From positions 1-64,000 of the forward strand of contig CAYFSP010000002.1 of the NCBI GenBank assembly GCA_964345925.1: DNA of 64,000 nt, written 5' to 3'. The DNA comes from Miniphocaeibacter sp964345925. GTDB taxonomy: Bacteria; Bacillota; Clostridia; Tissierellales; Peptoniphilaceae. Every line of letters starts with the position of its first letter. Position 1 is the first letter of the stretch. The notes beneath the pieces were generated by a model. It saw only the letters and a list, made by a program, of their open reading frames with translations. It was not told the DNA's origin and searched no databases. The position numbers and the translations under genes were made by a program. This document shows, one piece after another, positions 1 to 8,366 of this stretch.

Positions 1-337
1 TTTGTTCTATTTCTGATATATCCTTTTGGCGTTTTTTAACTATTTGTGGTTCAAAGCTTGATTCTCTATCCTGTGGTACAGATATTTCTGATTCTCCGTA
101 AGATGAGCGTATCGTTTTGTTTTTATATCCATTTCTAGCATTTTCTGTATCTGACCTTTCATAAGGGTCATATCCTAAATGTTCGTCAAATTCACTTTCT
201 AACATGCTTTGAATAGTATCTCCTAAAAGATCCTTCATTGCTTCCTGAATATCCTCTGCTGATTGAATATCGTACATTTCGATTAGTTTAGCGATAGTTT
301 CCTTCTTTTCCTTACTAACTTTTCTTCTTTTTGCCAT
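1..337 (-). CDS. IS256-family (mutator) transposase, N-terminal 112 residues, partial
   Basis: Catalyses movement of the insertion sequence by a DDE mechanism. Only the N-terminal part is in the window: it starts with ATG at 337 (MAKRRKVSKEKKETIAKLIE) and runs off the left edge with no stop. The typical family N-terminal motif is visible: a D/E-rich helix, then ESEFDEHLGYDPYERSDTEN, ARNGYKNKTIRSSYGE and VPQDRESSFEPQIV. The catalytic DDE residues would lie further on, outside the window, so it cannot be said whether the gene is intact. An AGGG-type ribosome binding site (GGAGGGCTTTTAAAATG on the minus strand) supports the start. Confidence 0.92.
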   Translation of the reverse strand, partial: MAKRRKVSKEKKETIAKLIEMYDIQSAEDIQEAMKDLLGDTIQSMLESEFDEHLGYDPYERSDTENARNGYKNKTIRSSYGESEISVPQDRESSFEPQIVKKRQKDISEIEQ

Positions 338-410
338 TTTAAAAGCCCTCCATGATATTTTTTATCTTATCATAGAAGGCTTTATTTACAGACTTTTTTT
401 CACAGGCTCC
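1..410 (-). mobile_element. IS256-family insertion sequence, one end (partial)
   Basis: The left edge holds the start of an IS256-like transposase gene read on the minus strand, plus about 70 bases of non-coding end. The stretch from about 383 to 410 (read on the minus strand it begins GGAGCCTGTGAAAAAAAGTC) looks like a terminal inverted repeat, so the element probably ends near 409-410. The other end and any target duplication lie outside the window, so the exact boundary is inferred. The unit directly abuts a hairpin at 411-434 that belongs to the neighbouring chromosome. Confidence 0.8.
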
Positions 411-434
411 AACCTGCTACTAAACAATAGTAGG
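411..434. terminator. Terminator-like hairpin abutting the insertion sequence
   Basis: The arms AACCTGCTACTA (411-422) and TAGTAGGTT (428-436) form an imperfect stem with a three-base bulge, just downstream of the serine hydrolase gene (minus strand). Read in that direction the left arm is preceded by A residues, but the T-tract expected after the stem is missing: IS sequence begins there instead. I infer that the element inserted into the end of the hydrolase terminator. Confidence 0.45.
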
Positions 435-439
435 TTGTT

Positions 440-1450
440 TTATAATCTCTCAATAATTGGTAAAATATTTTTCTTTATAAATATCCAACGGTTTCTAGCC
501 TTAGGAATATAATCTGAGACTATGGATATAACTGTATCCATTTCAGGTATGACACATATACATCTTCCTCCAGTGCCCATGGCACAGTAAGCGTTAATAT
601 CTTTATATTTATAAAGCCACCAAAGATAACCATAATCGTACTTTGTATTGGAAGTGGACTCTAAAACCCAGCTACTTGGAAGTATTACCTCATTATCCCA
701 TTTCCCATTATTTAAATATAGAAAACCAAATTTTGCCATTTCTCTAGGGGTTAAATTTAAACCATATCCACCAATGGAATAAAGTTGTGGATCATGTTGC
801 CAACCTCTAGCTTTCTTTCCAAATATATATTTAGCTTCGTAAGATTCCATTTCATAATTGGGAATAATATCGAGTCCAATTTTATTAAATAGATTATTAT
901 TAGCGTATTCTCTAGCTGAATAACCTGTAGCCTTAGTTAAAACACCAGATAGAATATGAGTTCCTATGGTTGAGTATTTAAAAGTTCTTCTTCCCTTGTT
1001 TTCAGCAAGAATATCTAAAGAGTATTTCATCCAATTAGGGGAATCTATTAAATCACCTATTGGTTCATTTCTTGATTCAAAAGGGTAGGGAGCAACACAT
1101 GTTATTAAGTCTAGAATTCTTATATCCTGTTTTACTAAATTATCTGTTTTATATTCAGGAAAATAGTTTAATACTTTTTCATCCAAAGTTTTAATACTGT
1201 TATTTTTAATTGATATTCCAATTAATGATGATAGTACTGATTTAGTAACTGAAGCTTGAGAATATTTTTCATCTTTACTATGTCCATTAAAGTAATTTTC
1301 ATATTGTATATATCCATTTTTCACTACGACAATACCAGCAATATTACTATATCCATTCTCTATTTTATTTTCTAATTCTATAATATCTTTTTCTGAAAAG
1401 CCCTTAGATGATTTTTTCCAACTGTCTGTAGGCCAATAATCTCTCTTCAT
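440..1450 (-). CDS. Serine hydrolase, beta-lactamase/class C-like family
   Basis: A 336-residue member of the beta-lactamase-related serine hydrolases (PF00144 type; penicillin-binding esterases, 6-aminohexanoate hydrolase relatives). The nucleophile motif SxxK is S67-V-T-K70. A tyrosine motif YST at 159-161 replaces the more usual YxN, and a G-T-G-G stretch near 292 fits the third (KTG/HxG) element. No signal peptide or membrane segment is visible, so it is probably cytoplasmic. The ATG start is preceded by a purine-rich GAAAGGTAAT. It stands alone, divergent from the lipoprotein pseudogene. The substrate cannot be told; true beta-lactam resistance is unlikely given the lack of an export signal. 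Confidence 0.85.
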   Translation of the reverse strand: MKRDYWPTDSWKKSSKGFSEKDIIELENKIENGYSNIAGIVVVKNGYIQYENYFNGHSKDEKYSQASVTKSVLSSLIGISIKNNSIKTLDEKVLNYFPEYKTDNLVKQDIRILDLITCVAPYPFESRNEPIGDLIDSPNWMKYSLDILAENKGRRTFKYSTIGTHILSGVLTKATGYSAREYANNNLFNKIGLDIIPNYEMESYEAKYIFGKKARGWQHDPQLYSIGGYGLNLTPREMAKFGFLYLNNGKWDNEVILPSSWVLESTSNTKYDYGYLWWLYKYKDINAYCAMGTGGRCICVIPEMDTVISIVSDYIPKARNRWIFIKKNILPIIERL

Positions 1451-1580
1451 ATTATTACCTTTCTTTCAAAAATAATATATACTTCTTAATATATATTATC
1501 ATAACACCAAATATTTTATAAATTGCAAAATAAACATATGTAGTGTATTATTTAGACAATACTAAAAAGGACTTGATTAT

Positions 1581-2108
1581 ATGAAGAAGAAAATATTATT
1601 AATTATAATTTTTATCATATGTCTATTGGTATTTACAAGTTGTGAAGATAAATTTGAGGAAAACTTGGATAAATATGTTGATAAAGTTATTGATAAAGCA
1701 GCAGAGGGATTCATTAAAGACTATGATAATAATATTAAAATAGCAGAAATAGGTACAAGTCATTCATGAGCTAATATACATATAAATAAGGAAGATAATA
1801 ATATTATTGGTGAATTTGATTATTTTGCAGGAAGGTATGAAATAGCAGAAATTAAATTTCCAAGTAAAAATAAAATGAAATTAGTGTCTGAAATAAATAC
1901 GGATAATGATGATTTTAAAATTGTATTAATTAATTCTAATAGAAAAGTACACAATCTTTTTGAAGGAACTGGAGAATATAATAAGGAAATAGAATTAGAA
2001 GAAGGAATTTATATTTTGAAAATGGTTAGTAAGGGAAGTAAAGGTACATTTAATATAGAATTTGAAGATACAGAGGATATAGGAATAGAATTAATAAACG
2101 AAGACTAG
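1581..2108 (+). pseudogene. Lipoprotein gene interrupted by an in-frame TGA
   Basis: The first 62 codons encode a lipoprotein signal peptide (MKKKILLIIIFIICLLVFTS, then the lipobox Cys) and a Lys/Glu/Asp-rich helix. TGA at 1767-1769 ends this reading, but the same frame stays open through 1770-2105 without another stop, giving a further 112 residues that end in LINED. An internal ATG at 1875 lies in this same frame and has no clear ribosome binding site. The simplest reading is one 175-residue secreted lipoprotein whose TGG (Trp) or CGA (Arg) codon became TGA. The protein family is not recognised. A ribosome binding site (AAAAAGGAC) precedes 1581. Confidence 0.75.
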
Positions 2109-2127
2109 AGAAAATCTCTAGTCTTTA
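2101..2127. terminator. Bidirectional intrinsic terminator
   Basis: An 11-bp perfect stem (AAGACTAGAGA / TCTCTAGTCTT, 2101-2111 and 2115-2125) includes the lipoprotein stop codon and lies between convergent genes. T/A-rich flanks are present on both sides. Confidence 0.75.
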
Positions 2128-2145
2128 ATAATTTGTTTGTCTTTA

Positions 2146-3183
2146 CTATTTTACTTCCTCTATAAATCCTATACCCAATGCTATAGTATTTGTTATTCCA
2201 TTGATATGTGTTCTTTCAAAAGCATGAGATGCATCAACTCCTGGACCTATTAAACCACATTTAATATCATGTCCTGCTCTAAGTGCAGCTGAAGCATCAG
2301 AACCGTAATTTATAAATATATCCAATTTATAATCTAATTTATTTTTTCTTCCGACAGTTTCCAACAATCTTCTAGTCTCTAGGTCATATGGACCAGAACC
2401 GTCTTTTACACATATTGTTGTTGTAGTTTCCGATGATGATTGTGTATCTCCAATAGCTGCCATATCTATTGCAATAAAGTATTCTGTATTTATAGGTAAT
2501 GATGCAGAACTTCCGTGACCAACTTCTTCATAATTGCTTATAAAGAAATTAATTGTATATTCTGGGATAATTTTATTTTCCGATAAATACTTTGCAATTC
2601 CTATCATTGCAGCAACGCCAGCTTTATCATCAAGATGACGAGATTTAATAAATCCGTTATCGAATAATTCTACATTTGGATTTAAATATATGAAATCACC
2701 AACTTGTATACCTAGTTTTTCAACATCTTCTTTTGAATTAACAATCTCGTCAATTCTAATTTCAATATTGTCCAATGTTCTTTCGTGGGTGTTAACATCG
2801 TCATAAACATGTACTGATTGATGTTCAGTTACTACAGTACCAGAATATTCCTTATTATCGAAAGTTTTAATCTTTACGTAATTTCCTTCTATTGTAGAAA
2901 GGGAATATCCTCCTAATTTTGTTACTTTTAATCTTCCGTTATTTTTTATCTCTTTAACCATCAGTCCCAAAGTATCAACATGTCCTGAGAATGTAATAGC
3001 ATTTTCTTTTTTACCAACTACTGTTGCAATCAAAGCACCTTTATTTGTTTTATATGTTTTAATATTTAATTTATTAAATTCATCTTCTACAAAATCAATT
3101 GCTTTTTTAGTGTCGCCAGTTGGACTTGGAATTAAAAGTAACTCTTCTAAAAAACTTAAGATATATTTATTATCTATTGTCAT
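2146..3183 (-). CDS. M42 family metallopeptidase (glutamyl/general aminopeptidase type)
   Basis: A 345-residue di-zinc aminopeptidase of the M42 family (FrvX/YsdC/PepA-like), which trims N-terminal residues from peptides in the cytoplasm, usually as a dodecamer. Metal and catalytic motifs are in order: GHVDTLG (H68, D70), RHLDDKAG (D185), the EE pair at 219-220 (NYEEVGHG) and AIDMA with D240, with a late His in DASHAFERTH. Length is normal for the family. The ATG start at 3183 has a GAGGTGG ribosome binding site. It is a monocistronic gene convergent with the lipoprotein pseudogene and sharing its terminator. Substrate preference cannot be read from the sequence. Confidence 0.93.
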   Translation of the reverse strand: MTIDNKYILSFLEELLLIPSPTGDTKKAIDFVEDEFNKLNIKTYKTNKGALIATVVGKKENAITFSGHVDTLGLMVKEIKNNGRLKVTKLGGYSLSTIEGNYVKIKTFDNKEYSGTVVTEHQSVHVYDDVNTHERTLDNIEIRIDEIVNSKEDVEKLGIQVGDFIYLNPNVELFDNGFIKSRHLDDKAGVAAMIGIAKYLSENKIIPEYTINFFISNYEEVGHGSSASLPINTEYFIAIDMAAIGDTQSSSETTTTICVKDGSGPYDLETRRLLETVGRKNKLDYKLDIFINYGSDASAALRAGHDIKCGLIGPGVDASHAFERTHINGITNTIALGIGFIEEVK

Positions 3184-3262
3184 AATCCACCTCTAATTAA
3201 TTGTAGTATATTTATTAACTAAGTTAAAACATAAAAATATATCATCATGTTTTAATTAGTTT

Positions 3263-3290
3263 TTGCTTTCTACCATATATATATTACAAT
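3263..3290 (+). promoter_or_regulatory. Sigma-A-type promoter of the cutC gene
   Basis: TTGCTT (3263-3268), a 16-base spacer and TACAAT (3285-3290), about 30 bases before the cutC start at 3321. Confidence 0.55.
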
Positions 3291-3320
3291 AATTATAGGT
3301 AATTGGAAAGGAATGATTCT

Positions 3321-4060
3321 ATGATTTTTGAATTATGTTGTGGTTCTTTAGAAGATGCCATAATTGGAGATAGATATGGAGCAAGTAGAATAGAATTAAA
3401 TTCATCACTTTTTTTAGGAGGTAAAACTCCATCTATGGGACTTGTAAAAAAGGTACTAGAAAACATAAATATTCCAGCGGTTTTAATGGTAAGACCAAGA
3501 GGTGGTGGATTTAACTATTCCCACAATGATTATATTACAATGAAAGAGGATTTAAAGGAATTTTTAAAACTAAGTATTGAGGGTATTGCCTTTGGCTTTT
3601 TAAATGATGATTTAGAAATACATAAAAGAAAAACAGAGGAGTTTATTAATATAATAAATGATTCAGGGAAGAAATCTGTGTTTCACAGAGCTTTTGACAA
3701 TGTTAAAAACAAGGAGGAATCCGTAGAGTATTTAATTGATATTGGTTGTAGTAGAGTCCTAACAAGTGGAGGTAAAAAACTGCTGTTGAAGGTAGAGAAA
3801 TTATAAAAAATCTAGAAAAAAATTATGGAAAATATATTGATATTGTTGCAGGTTCAGGAATAAATTCAGAGAATATAGTAGATTTCATTAAGAAAACAAA
3901 TATATCCCAAGTTCATGGATCATGTAAGAAATGGATAGATGATATAACTTCCAATTCTTTTGTAGACTATGATTACAATAGGGAATATAAGGGTAAATAC
4001 GATATGGTTTCTAAAGAGGAACTATTGGAAATAATTGGAAAAATAAAAGAGTTAAGGTGA
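3321..4060 (+). pseudogene. cutC: CutC-family protein gene with a one-base frameshift
   Basis: Encodes a CutC-family TIM-barrel protein (named copper homeostasis protein, role debated). Residues from MIFELCCGSLEDA through RPRGGGFNYS and FHRAFD to VLTSGGKK are in one frame, which then stops at 3806. The remainder (AVEGREIIKNLEK ... VAGSGINSENI ... VHGSCKKW ... stop at 4060) lies in the -1 frame. The break falls in an A6 run at 3774-3779: one more A would join the two halves into a normal-length protein of about 246 residues. I chose ATG 3321 rather than the upstream TTG at 3303 because the AAAGGA ribosome binding site and the family N-terminus fit it. Confidence 0.85.
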
Positions 4061-4062
4061 AT

Positions 4063-4269
4063 ATGGATAAAATAATTTTAATAGGTGCTGTAATATTTGG
4101 TATAGGATTAATAATAGCTGTGTTAAATACAAAGTGGAAATGGCAATTTGGAAGATACCCCTTTGTAAATAAGAGTAAAGGAATTGCTTTTCTTAGTTGG
4201 GTAATAATTATTATAGGTTTATGTATAGTAATATTAAGAGCTGTAAATGAAGGTTATATAGGAAATTAA
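4063..4269 (+). CDS. Small two-helix membrane protein, unknown function
   Basis: A 68-residue protein from ATG 4063 (a GTG at 4057 is also possible), placed 2 bases after the cutC stop, so the two are translationally close; the AAGGTG before the cutC stop can serve as its ribosome binding site. Two hydrophobic segments (about residues 4-20 and 40-60) flank a charged loop with KWKWQFGRYPFVNK. The GRxP-like loop recalls small DUF2905-type membrane proteins, but the match is weak and I do not assign a family. It appears intact, although the upstream gene of the same transcript is broken. Confidence 0.6.
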   Translation: MDKIILIGAVIFGIGLIIAVLNTKWKWQFGRYPFVNKSKGIAFLSWVIIIIGLCIVILRAVNEGYIGN

Positions 4270-4284
4270 AATATAAAATTATTT

Positions 4285-4318
4285 TAGAGAGTTAATGAAC
4301 AATTTAGCTCTCTATTTT
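4285..4318 (+). terminator. Intrinsic terminator
   Basis: TAGAGAG (4285-4291) pairs with CTCTCTA (4308-4314), followed by TTTTATTT, downstream of the small membrane protein gene. Confidence 0.5.
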
Positions 4319-4434
4319 ATTTGTAAATTAAAATATGTTTTATTATCATTATTAAAATAAATATACTGCATTAAATCTTAATATTTGGTACAATAAAGGG
4401 TAGTTTATATTATTATTGGATAAGGAGGAGTTGC

Positions 4435-4848
4435 ATGGAGGAGATAAGTGCAGGTGGAGTAGTCATTCACAAAGGTAAAGTAGCTGTACTAAGAAAGTTC
4501 CGTGGCGATTGGGTTCTTCCTAAAGGACGTCTTGAAAAAGGAGAGTCTAGAGAAGAAGCTGCTTTAAGAGAAGTACATGAAGAGGCAGGCATAAGAGCAG
4601 AAATTGTAAGATATATAGGTTATGTCAAGTATTGGTACAAACATATTGACGGCATGAAAGTTCAAAAGACTGTTCATTATTACTATATGAAAACAAAGGA
4701 TAGTCAGCTAACACCTCAAAGAGAGGAAGGTTTTACAGAAGCTGTATATATGCCTTTTGAAAAGGCAATTCATTATATTAGGCATGATGCTGAAAAAAAT
4801 ATGATAAAAAAGGTTAAAGATTTTCACAACAAGGAAAGAAAGGGATAA
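4435..4848 (+). CDS. NUDIX hydrolase
   Basis: A 137-residue NUDIX-fold pyrophosphohydrolase. The full NUDIX box is present at residues 31-53: G31, E37, R45-E46, E49-E50, G52 (GRLEKGESREEAALREVHEE then AGI), which binds the divalent metal for hydrolysis of a nucleoside diphosphate linked to X. The start ATG 4435 has an AAGGAGG ribosome binding site. It lies 2 bases before the TTG start of whiA, so the pair is a translationally coupled operon. A NUDIX gene (yvcI) also lies close to whiA in Bacillus; here the intervening yvcJ/yvcK genes are absent. The substrate is unknown. Confidence 0.9.
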   Translation: MEEISAGGVVIHKGKVAVLRKFRGDWVLPKGRLEKGESREEAALREVHEEAGIRAEIVRYIGYVKYWYKHIDGMKVQKTVHYYYMKTKDSQLTPQREEGFTEAVYMPFEKAIHYIRHDAEKNMIKKVKDFHNKERKG

Positions 4849-4850
4849 AT

Positions 4851-5780
4851 TTGTCTTTTTCAAATGATGTAAAAAATGAAGTATCTCGGATAGATTTTGG
4901 GAAAAATGAAGAGATTATATCTGAATTAGGTGGTATGTTTAGGGTTAATGGTACTATTTTTAAAAGTAATCATGAGACTAAATTAAGGTTTACCACTGAA
5001 ACCAATTCTATAGCAAGACGTATCTTTGCAGAATTCAAAAAAGTTTATAATTATGATGCTATTATAGAGGTTAGTAAAAATAATCAATTAAGAAAGAAAA
5101 ATCTGTACAGAGTAAATATTGAATCAGATATTGTACAAAAATTTTTAGAGGATATTAAATTATCTGATGATCCTTTCTCTTTTCTATCTTTAGATATTCC
5201 AAATGGTTTAATAGATTCTAATATAAAACGAAAAGCGTATATTAGAGGTAGTTTTTTAGGAGCAGGCTCTATATCTAACCCAGAAAAAACTTATCATTTA
5301 GAGATTATTACTGGAAAATTGGATTACAGCAATGACTTTGTAAAATTACTTGAAAAATTTAATATTACTGCAGGAGTTGTAGAGAGGAAAGAAAATTATA
5401 TTCTATACATAAAGGATAGCGAAATGATATCCGATTTTCTTTCTATAATAGGAGCTTTCCAAAGTTTATTTAAGTTAGAGGATATAAGGGTTGTTAAGGA
5501 TATAAAAAACAATGTTAATAGGGTAATGAACTGTGAATCTGCCAATATGGATAAGACCATAGAGGCTTCTTTAAAACAGATTGACGATATTGAAACTATA
5601 GAAAGAACTGTAGGACTGGATACCTTAGATGTTAATTTGAGAGAAGTTGCAGAAATCAGATTGAGATTTCCTGAATACTCATTAAAACAAATTGGGGAGA
5701 AGTTAAACCCGACTGTAGGTAAATCAGGAGTTAATCATAGATTTAAAAAAATTAGATCAATAGCTGAAGGTTTAAGGTAA
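4851..5780 (+). CDS. whiA: WhiA-family DNA-binding regulator
   Basis: A 309-residue WhiA homologue. The N-terminus MSFSNDVKNEVSRI and the two-part LAGLIDADG-like fold (AYIRGSFLGAGSISNPEKTYHLE near residues 128-150) are followed by a C-terminal helix-turn-helix (LREVAEIRLRFPEYSLKQIG ... KSGVNHRFKKI). In Firmicutes WhiA affects cell division and chromosome segregation; in Streptomyces it controls sporulation. The start is TTG at 4851, as is common for this gene, with GAAAGAAAGGGAT upstream inside the NUDIX gene end. Length matches the family. No odd features. Confidence 0.95.
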   Translation: MSFSNDVKNEVSRIDFGKNEEIISELGGMFRVNGTIFKSNHETKLRFTTETNSIARRIFAEFKKVYNYDAIIEVSKNNQLRKKNLYRVNIESDIVQKFLEDIKLSDDPFSFLSLDIPNGLIDSNIKRKAYIRGSFLGAGSISNPEKTYHLEIITGKLDYSNDFVKLLEKFNITAGVVERKENYILYIKDSEMISDFLSIIGAFQSLFKLEDIRVVKDIKNNVNRVMNCESANMDKTIEASLKQIDDIETIERTVGLDTLDVNLREVAEIRLRFPEYSLKQIGEKLNPTVGKSGVNHRFKKIRSIAEGLR

Positions 5781-5794
5781 CTTAAACCTTTTTT
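5767..5794 (+). terminator. Intrinsic terminator of whiA
   Basis: Ten-base stem AAGGTTTAAG / CTTAAACCTT with a GTAA loop and a T6 tract; it contains the whiA stop codon. Confidence 0.85.
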
Positions 5795-5862
5795 GTTGAA
5801 TTATTGTAATATTTAACGGATAAAAGTCGTTAAAGATGTTATATAATTAAATGGGTGATAAT

Positions 5863-6555
5863 ATGTATAATATTTTAGTATGTGATGATGAAAAGGATAT
5901 AGTAGAAGCTATATCAATATATTTAGACCAACAAGGCTATAATGTATTTAAAGCCTACAATGGTAAAGAGGCAATGGAAATAATAAATTCAAATAATCAT
6001 ATGGATTTATTGTTAATAGATATAATGATGCCGGTTATGGATGGTATGGAGCTTACAAAAAGGGTTAGAGAAATTTCTGCAGTACCGATTATAATATTGT
6101 CAGCAAAAGGTGAACTTGAAGATAAAGTTCAAGGATTAGAGATAGGTGCTGATGATTATATTACTAAGCCATTCGATCCAGTAGAGTTGTTCGCTAGGGT
6201 TAAATCAAATATTAGAAGAGTAGAATTAGCCAAAGAGACGGCTAATTTTCAAGATCAAGAAATATATAGTTCTGGCAGGATAAGAGTGAATAACAGTAAG
6301 AAAGAGGTACTTGTAGATGGTGAACCAATAAAGATAACTCCATATGAATATGGAATTTTACTCTTATTAATATCAAATAAAGGCAGAGTTTTTAACTCAG
6401 ATGAAATATATGAAAAAGTATGGGATAGTCCTCCATATGATGTAAAGAAGATAGTATCTGTTCATGTTTCTAGACTAAGGGATAAAATAGAAATAAATCC
6501 AAGAAAACCAGACCATTTAAAATCAGTGTATGGTATGGGATATAAAATTGAGTGA
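5863..6555 (+). CDS. OmpR/PhoB-family response regulator
   Basis: A two-domain transcription factor of 230 residues. The receiver domain has the acidic pair D8-D9, the phosphorylation site D53 (LLIDIMMP) and the switch Lys in YITKPFDP (K102). The C-terminal winged helix (about 130-228) includes ITPYEYGILLLLISNKGRVF and VHVSRLRDKIE. I chose ATG 5863 over ATG 5851 because GGGTGAT sits at the right distance and the protein then begins MYNILVCDDE as usual. The stop overlaps a possible GTG start of the next gene, so it is co-translated with the histidine kinase. The signal it answers cannot be told. Confidence 0.93.
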   Translation: MYNILVCDDEKDIVEAISIYLDQQGYNVFKAYNGKEAMEIINSNNHMDLLLIDIMMPVMDGMELTKRVREISAVPIIILSAKGELEDKVQGLEIGADDYITKPFDPVELFARVKSNIRRVELAKETANFQDQEIYSSGRIRVNNSKKEVLVDGEPIKITPYEYGILLLLISNKGRVFNSDEIYEKVWDSPPYDVKKIVSVHVSRLRDKIEINPRKPDHLKSVYGMGYKIE

Positions 6556-6557
6556 TA

Positions 6558-7889
6558 ATGAACTTTATTAATGGTATATTAAATTTCATTAAAAAATGGA
6601 CTAAAAAAATATATAGTAAGGTAAAGAGTATATTTCTTAATATAGATGGATATTTGGAAGATCAGGTTTTCTATATAGCAATATACTTTGTTGTCCAATA
6701 TTTAATATATAAATTTATTCTAGATATTATTTTTGGATATGATTATGGTACAAGTATGGTTCCAAGTATCTTTTACCAAATATTTTATATATATATTGCA
6801 GTTGCATGTGTATATAAAGCGTTTTTAACAATTAAAAAATATGGAATACATAGTTTTTTAATTGTGGATTTTATTTTAGGTTTTAGATTTAAATACTTTT
6901 CAGTATATTTAGAATGTTTAATAATCCAAGTGTTTTTAATAGTTGCGTTTTTATTCTTAAAAAATGATAACAGTGATATTCTAGGGATTTTTCCTGTAAT
7001 AATAATTATACAGAGAATTTCTACCTCAATTATGAAAAATTACTTGGGAAAAGTATCGTTGAACAGGAAAATAGAGGCATTGAATCAAGGAAAAAAAGTT
7101 GATGTAAGAATAATGGAAAGCACCTTTTCTGAATCGATTTATTTAATTGATCATCTTTATGAATCAATGAAAAAGTCACTGGATGTAAAATATAAAAGTG
7201 AAAGACTTAAGACAGACCTTATAACGAATATTTCTCATGATATAAAAACACCGCTAACATCGATTATCAATTATGTTGATATAGTTAAGAATACAGAAGA
7301 TGAACTGGAACGAAGAAAGTATATAGATATATTGGAATACAATGCTAAAAGGTTGAAATCCATGGTAGTGGATTTAATAGATGCATCGAAGACAGGAACG
7401 GGAAATATAGATTTAAACTATGAAATTATAGAGCTTAACGAGCTAATATTACAGGTATATGGTCAATTTGACACAAGATTTGAAGAGAAGGGATTGGAGT
7501 TTGTTTACAATAGCTTTAGTGATAATATATTTATAAATATCGATGGTGACCAACTGAGTAGAGTTTTTGAAAATATTTTAGGAAATGCTACAAATTATTC
7601 AAAGGAAAACTCTAAAATAACTATGACGGTATCGGTAATAGATAGTCAATTAACAATAATAACTAGCAATGAGACAAAAGAAAAAATTGAAGTTAAAGCA
7701 GAGGATTTATTAGAGCAATTTGTAAGAGGAGAAAAGTCCAGGAATTCTGAAGGAAGTGGGTTAGGATTGTATATTTCAAGAAATCTTATAGAGCTAATGA
7801 AGGGTAAATTGAAAATAGAAACAGAAGATTACAAATTTAGTGTAATAATATCCTTTAAAATAAAAACAAATAAAAAGAAAATAAAATAG
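6558..7889 (+). CDS. Membrane sensor histidine kinase
   Basis: A 443-residue sensor kinase paired with the preceding response regulator. The N-terminal part carries about four hydrophobic helices (roughly residues 38-60, 72-93, 100-115 and 117-150) with little extracytoplasmic sequence, so it probably senses within or near the membrane, as intramembrane-sensing kinases do. The dimerisation/phosphotransfer motif NISHDIKTPLTSI holds His near 227. An N box (FENILGNATNYS) and G box (GSGLGLYISRNL) complete the ATPase domain. ATG 6558 follows the regulator stop by two bases; GTG 6552 is an alternative start. No target operon is obvious nearby. Confidence 0.92.
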   Translation: MNFINGILNFIKKWTKKIYSKVKSIFLNIDGYLEDQVFYIAIYFVVQYLIYKFILDIIFGYDYGTSMVPSIFYQIFYIYIAVACVYKAFLTIKKYGIHSFLIVDFILGFRFKYFSVYLECLIIQVFLIVAFLFLKNDNSDILGIFPVIIIIQRISTSIMKNYLGKVSLNRKIEALNQGKKVDVRIMESTFSESIYLIDHLYESMKKSLDVKYKSERLKTDLITNISHDIKTPLTSIINYVDIVKNTEDELERRKYIDILEYNAKRLKSMVVDLIDASKTGTGNIDLNYEIIELNELILQVYGQFDTRFEEKGLEFVYNSFSDNIFINIDGDQLSRVFENILGNATNYSKENSKITMTVSVIDSQLTIITSNETKEKIEVKAEDLLEQFVRGEKSRNSEGSGLGLYISRNLIELMKGKLKIETEDYKFSVIISFKIKTNKKKIK

Positions 7890-7911
7890 AAATTATTTTG
7901 AAGGTGGTAAT

Positions 7912-8340
7912 ATGGGAAACAGTGTTAAAAATTCCTTGGATTTATTTATCAATCTTTTTAGAGCAAACATGACATTACAGAGAAAATTAAATAAATCTTG
8001 TAATAGTTTAGGTGTAACTTTGTCACAATTTGCAGTATTAGAGGCCTTAAATACAAAAGGTGATCTATCAGTAGGAGAAATTAAGGAATCTATACTGACT
8101 ACAAGTGGTAATATTACAGTTGTAATTTCCAATTTGGAAAAAGAAGGATTTGTAAAAAGATTTAAATCTAAAAAAGATAAAAGGAGCTATATTATATCCA
8201 TAACGGATGAGGGAAAAGAAGTGGTTAAGGAAATATTTCCAGACCAGGAAAAAATAATTGTAGATATTTTTTCTCATATTGATGAAGATATGAAAAAGCA
8301 AATGATAATAGAATTAAATAAAATATGGAAAAATAGGTAG
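7912..8340 (+). CDS. MarR-family transcriptional regulator
   Basis: A 142-residue winged-helix regulator of the MarR family: ASQFAV-like helix (VTLSQFAVLEALNTKGDLSV), recognition helix ILTTSGNITVVISNLEKEGF, and the wing RFKSKKDKRSYIISITDEGK. Such proteins act as dimers and usually repress nearby genes in response to small phenolic or oxidising ligands. It starts at ATG 7912 with GAAGGTGGTAAT, 22 bases after the histidine kinase, so it may be co-transcribed with the two-component genes. It ends in a shared terminator with the convergent aldo/keto reductase. The ligand is unknown. Confidence 0.9.
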   Translation: MGNSVKNSLDLFINLFRANMTLQRKLNKSCNSLGVTLSQFAVLEALNTKGDLSVGEIKESILTTSGNITVVISNLEKEGFVKRFKSKKDKRSYIISITDEGKEVVKEIFPDQEKIIVDIFSHIDEDMKKQMIIELNKIWKNR

Positions 8341-8366
8341 CATTACAAGATAGGCTACCTATTTTT
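8329..8366. terminator. Bidirectional intrinsic terminator
   Basis: Thirteen-base stem AAAAATAGGTAGC / GCTACCTATTTTT with flanking A and T tracts, between convergent marR-like and aldo/keto reductase genes. Confidence 0.9.

Noticed and set aside
1767..1769. TGA read as selenocysteine or tryptophan in the split lipoprotein gene
   Set aside because: No bacterial SECIS-like hairpin follows, the protein is not a redox type, many genes in the window end with a normal TGA, and other disrupted genes carry TAA and TAG. Simple nonsense mutation or error is more likely.
3774..3781. Programmed -1 frameshift in cutC at A AAA AAC
   Set aside because: The heptamer resembles a slippery site, but no stimulatory structure is visible and no programmed shift is known for CutC. 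The same one-A loss is seen in two unrelated genes, so a shared cause is preferred.
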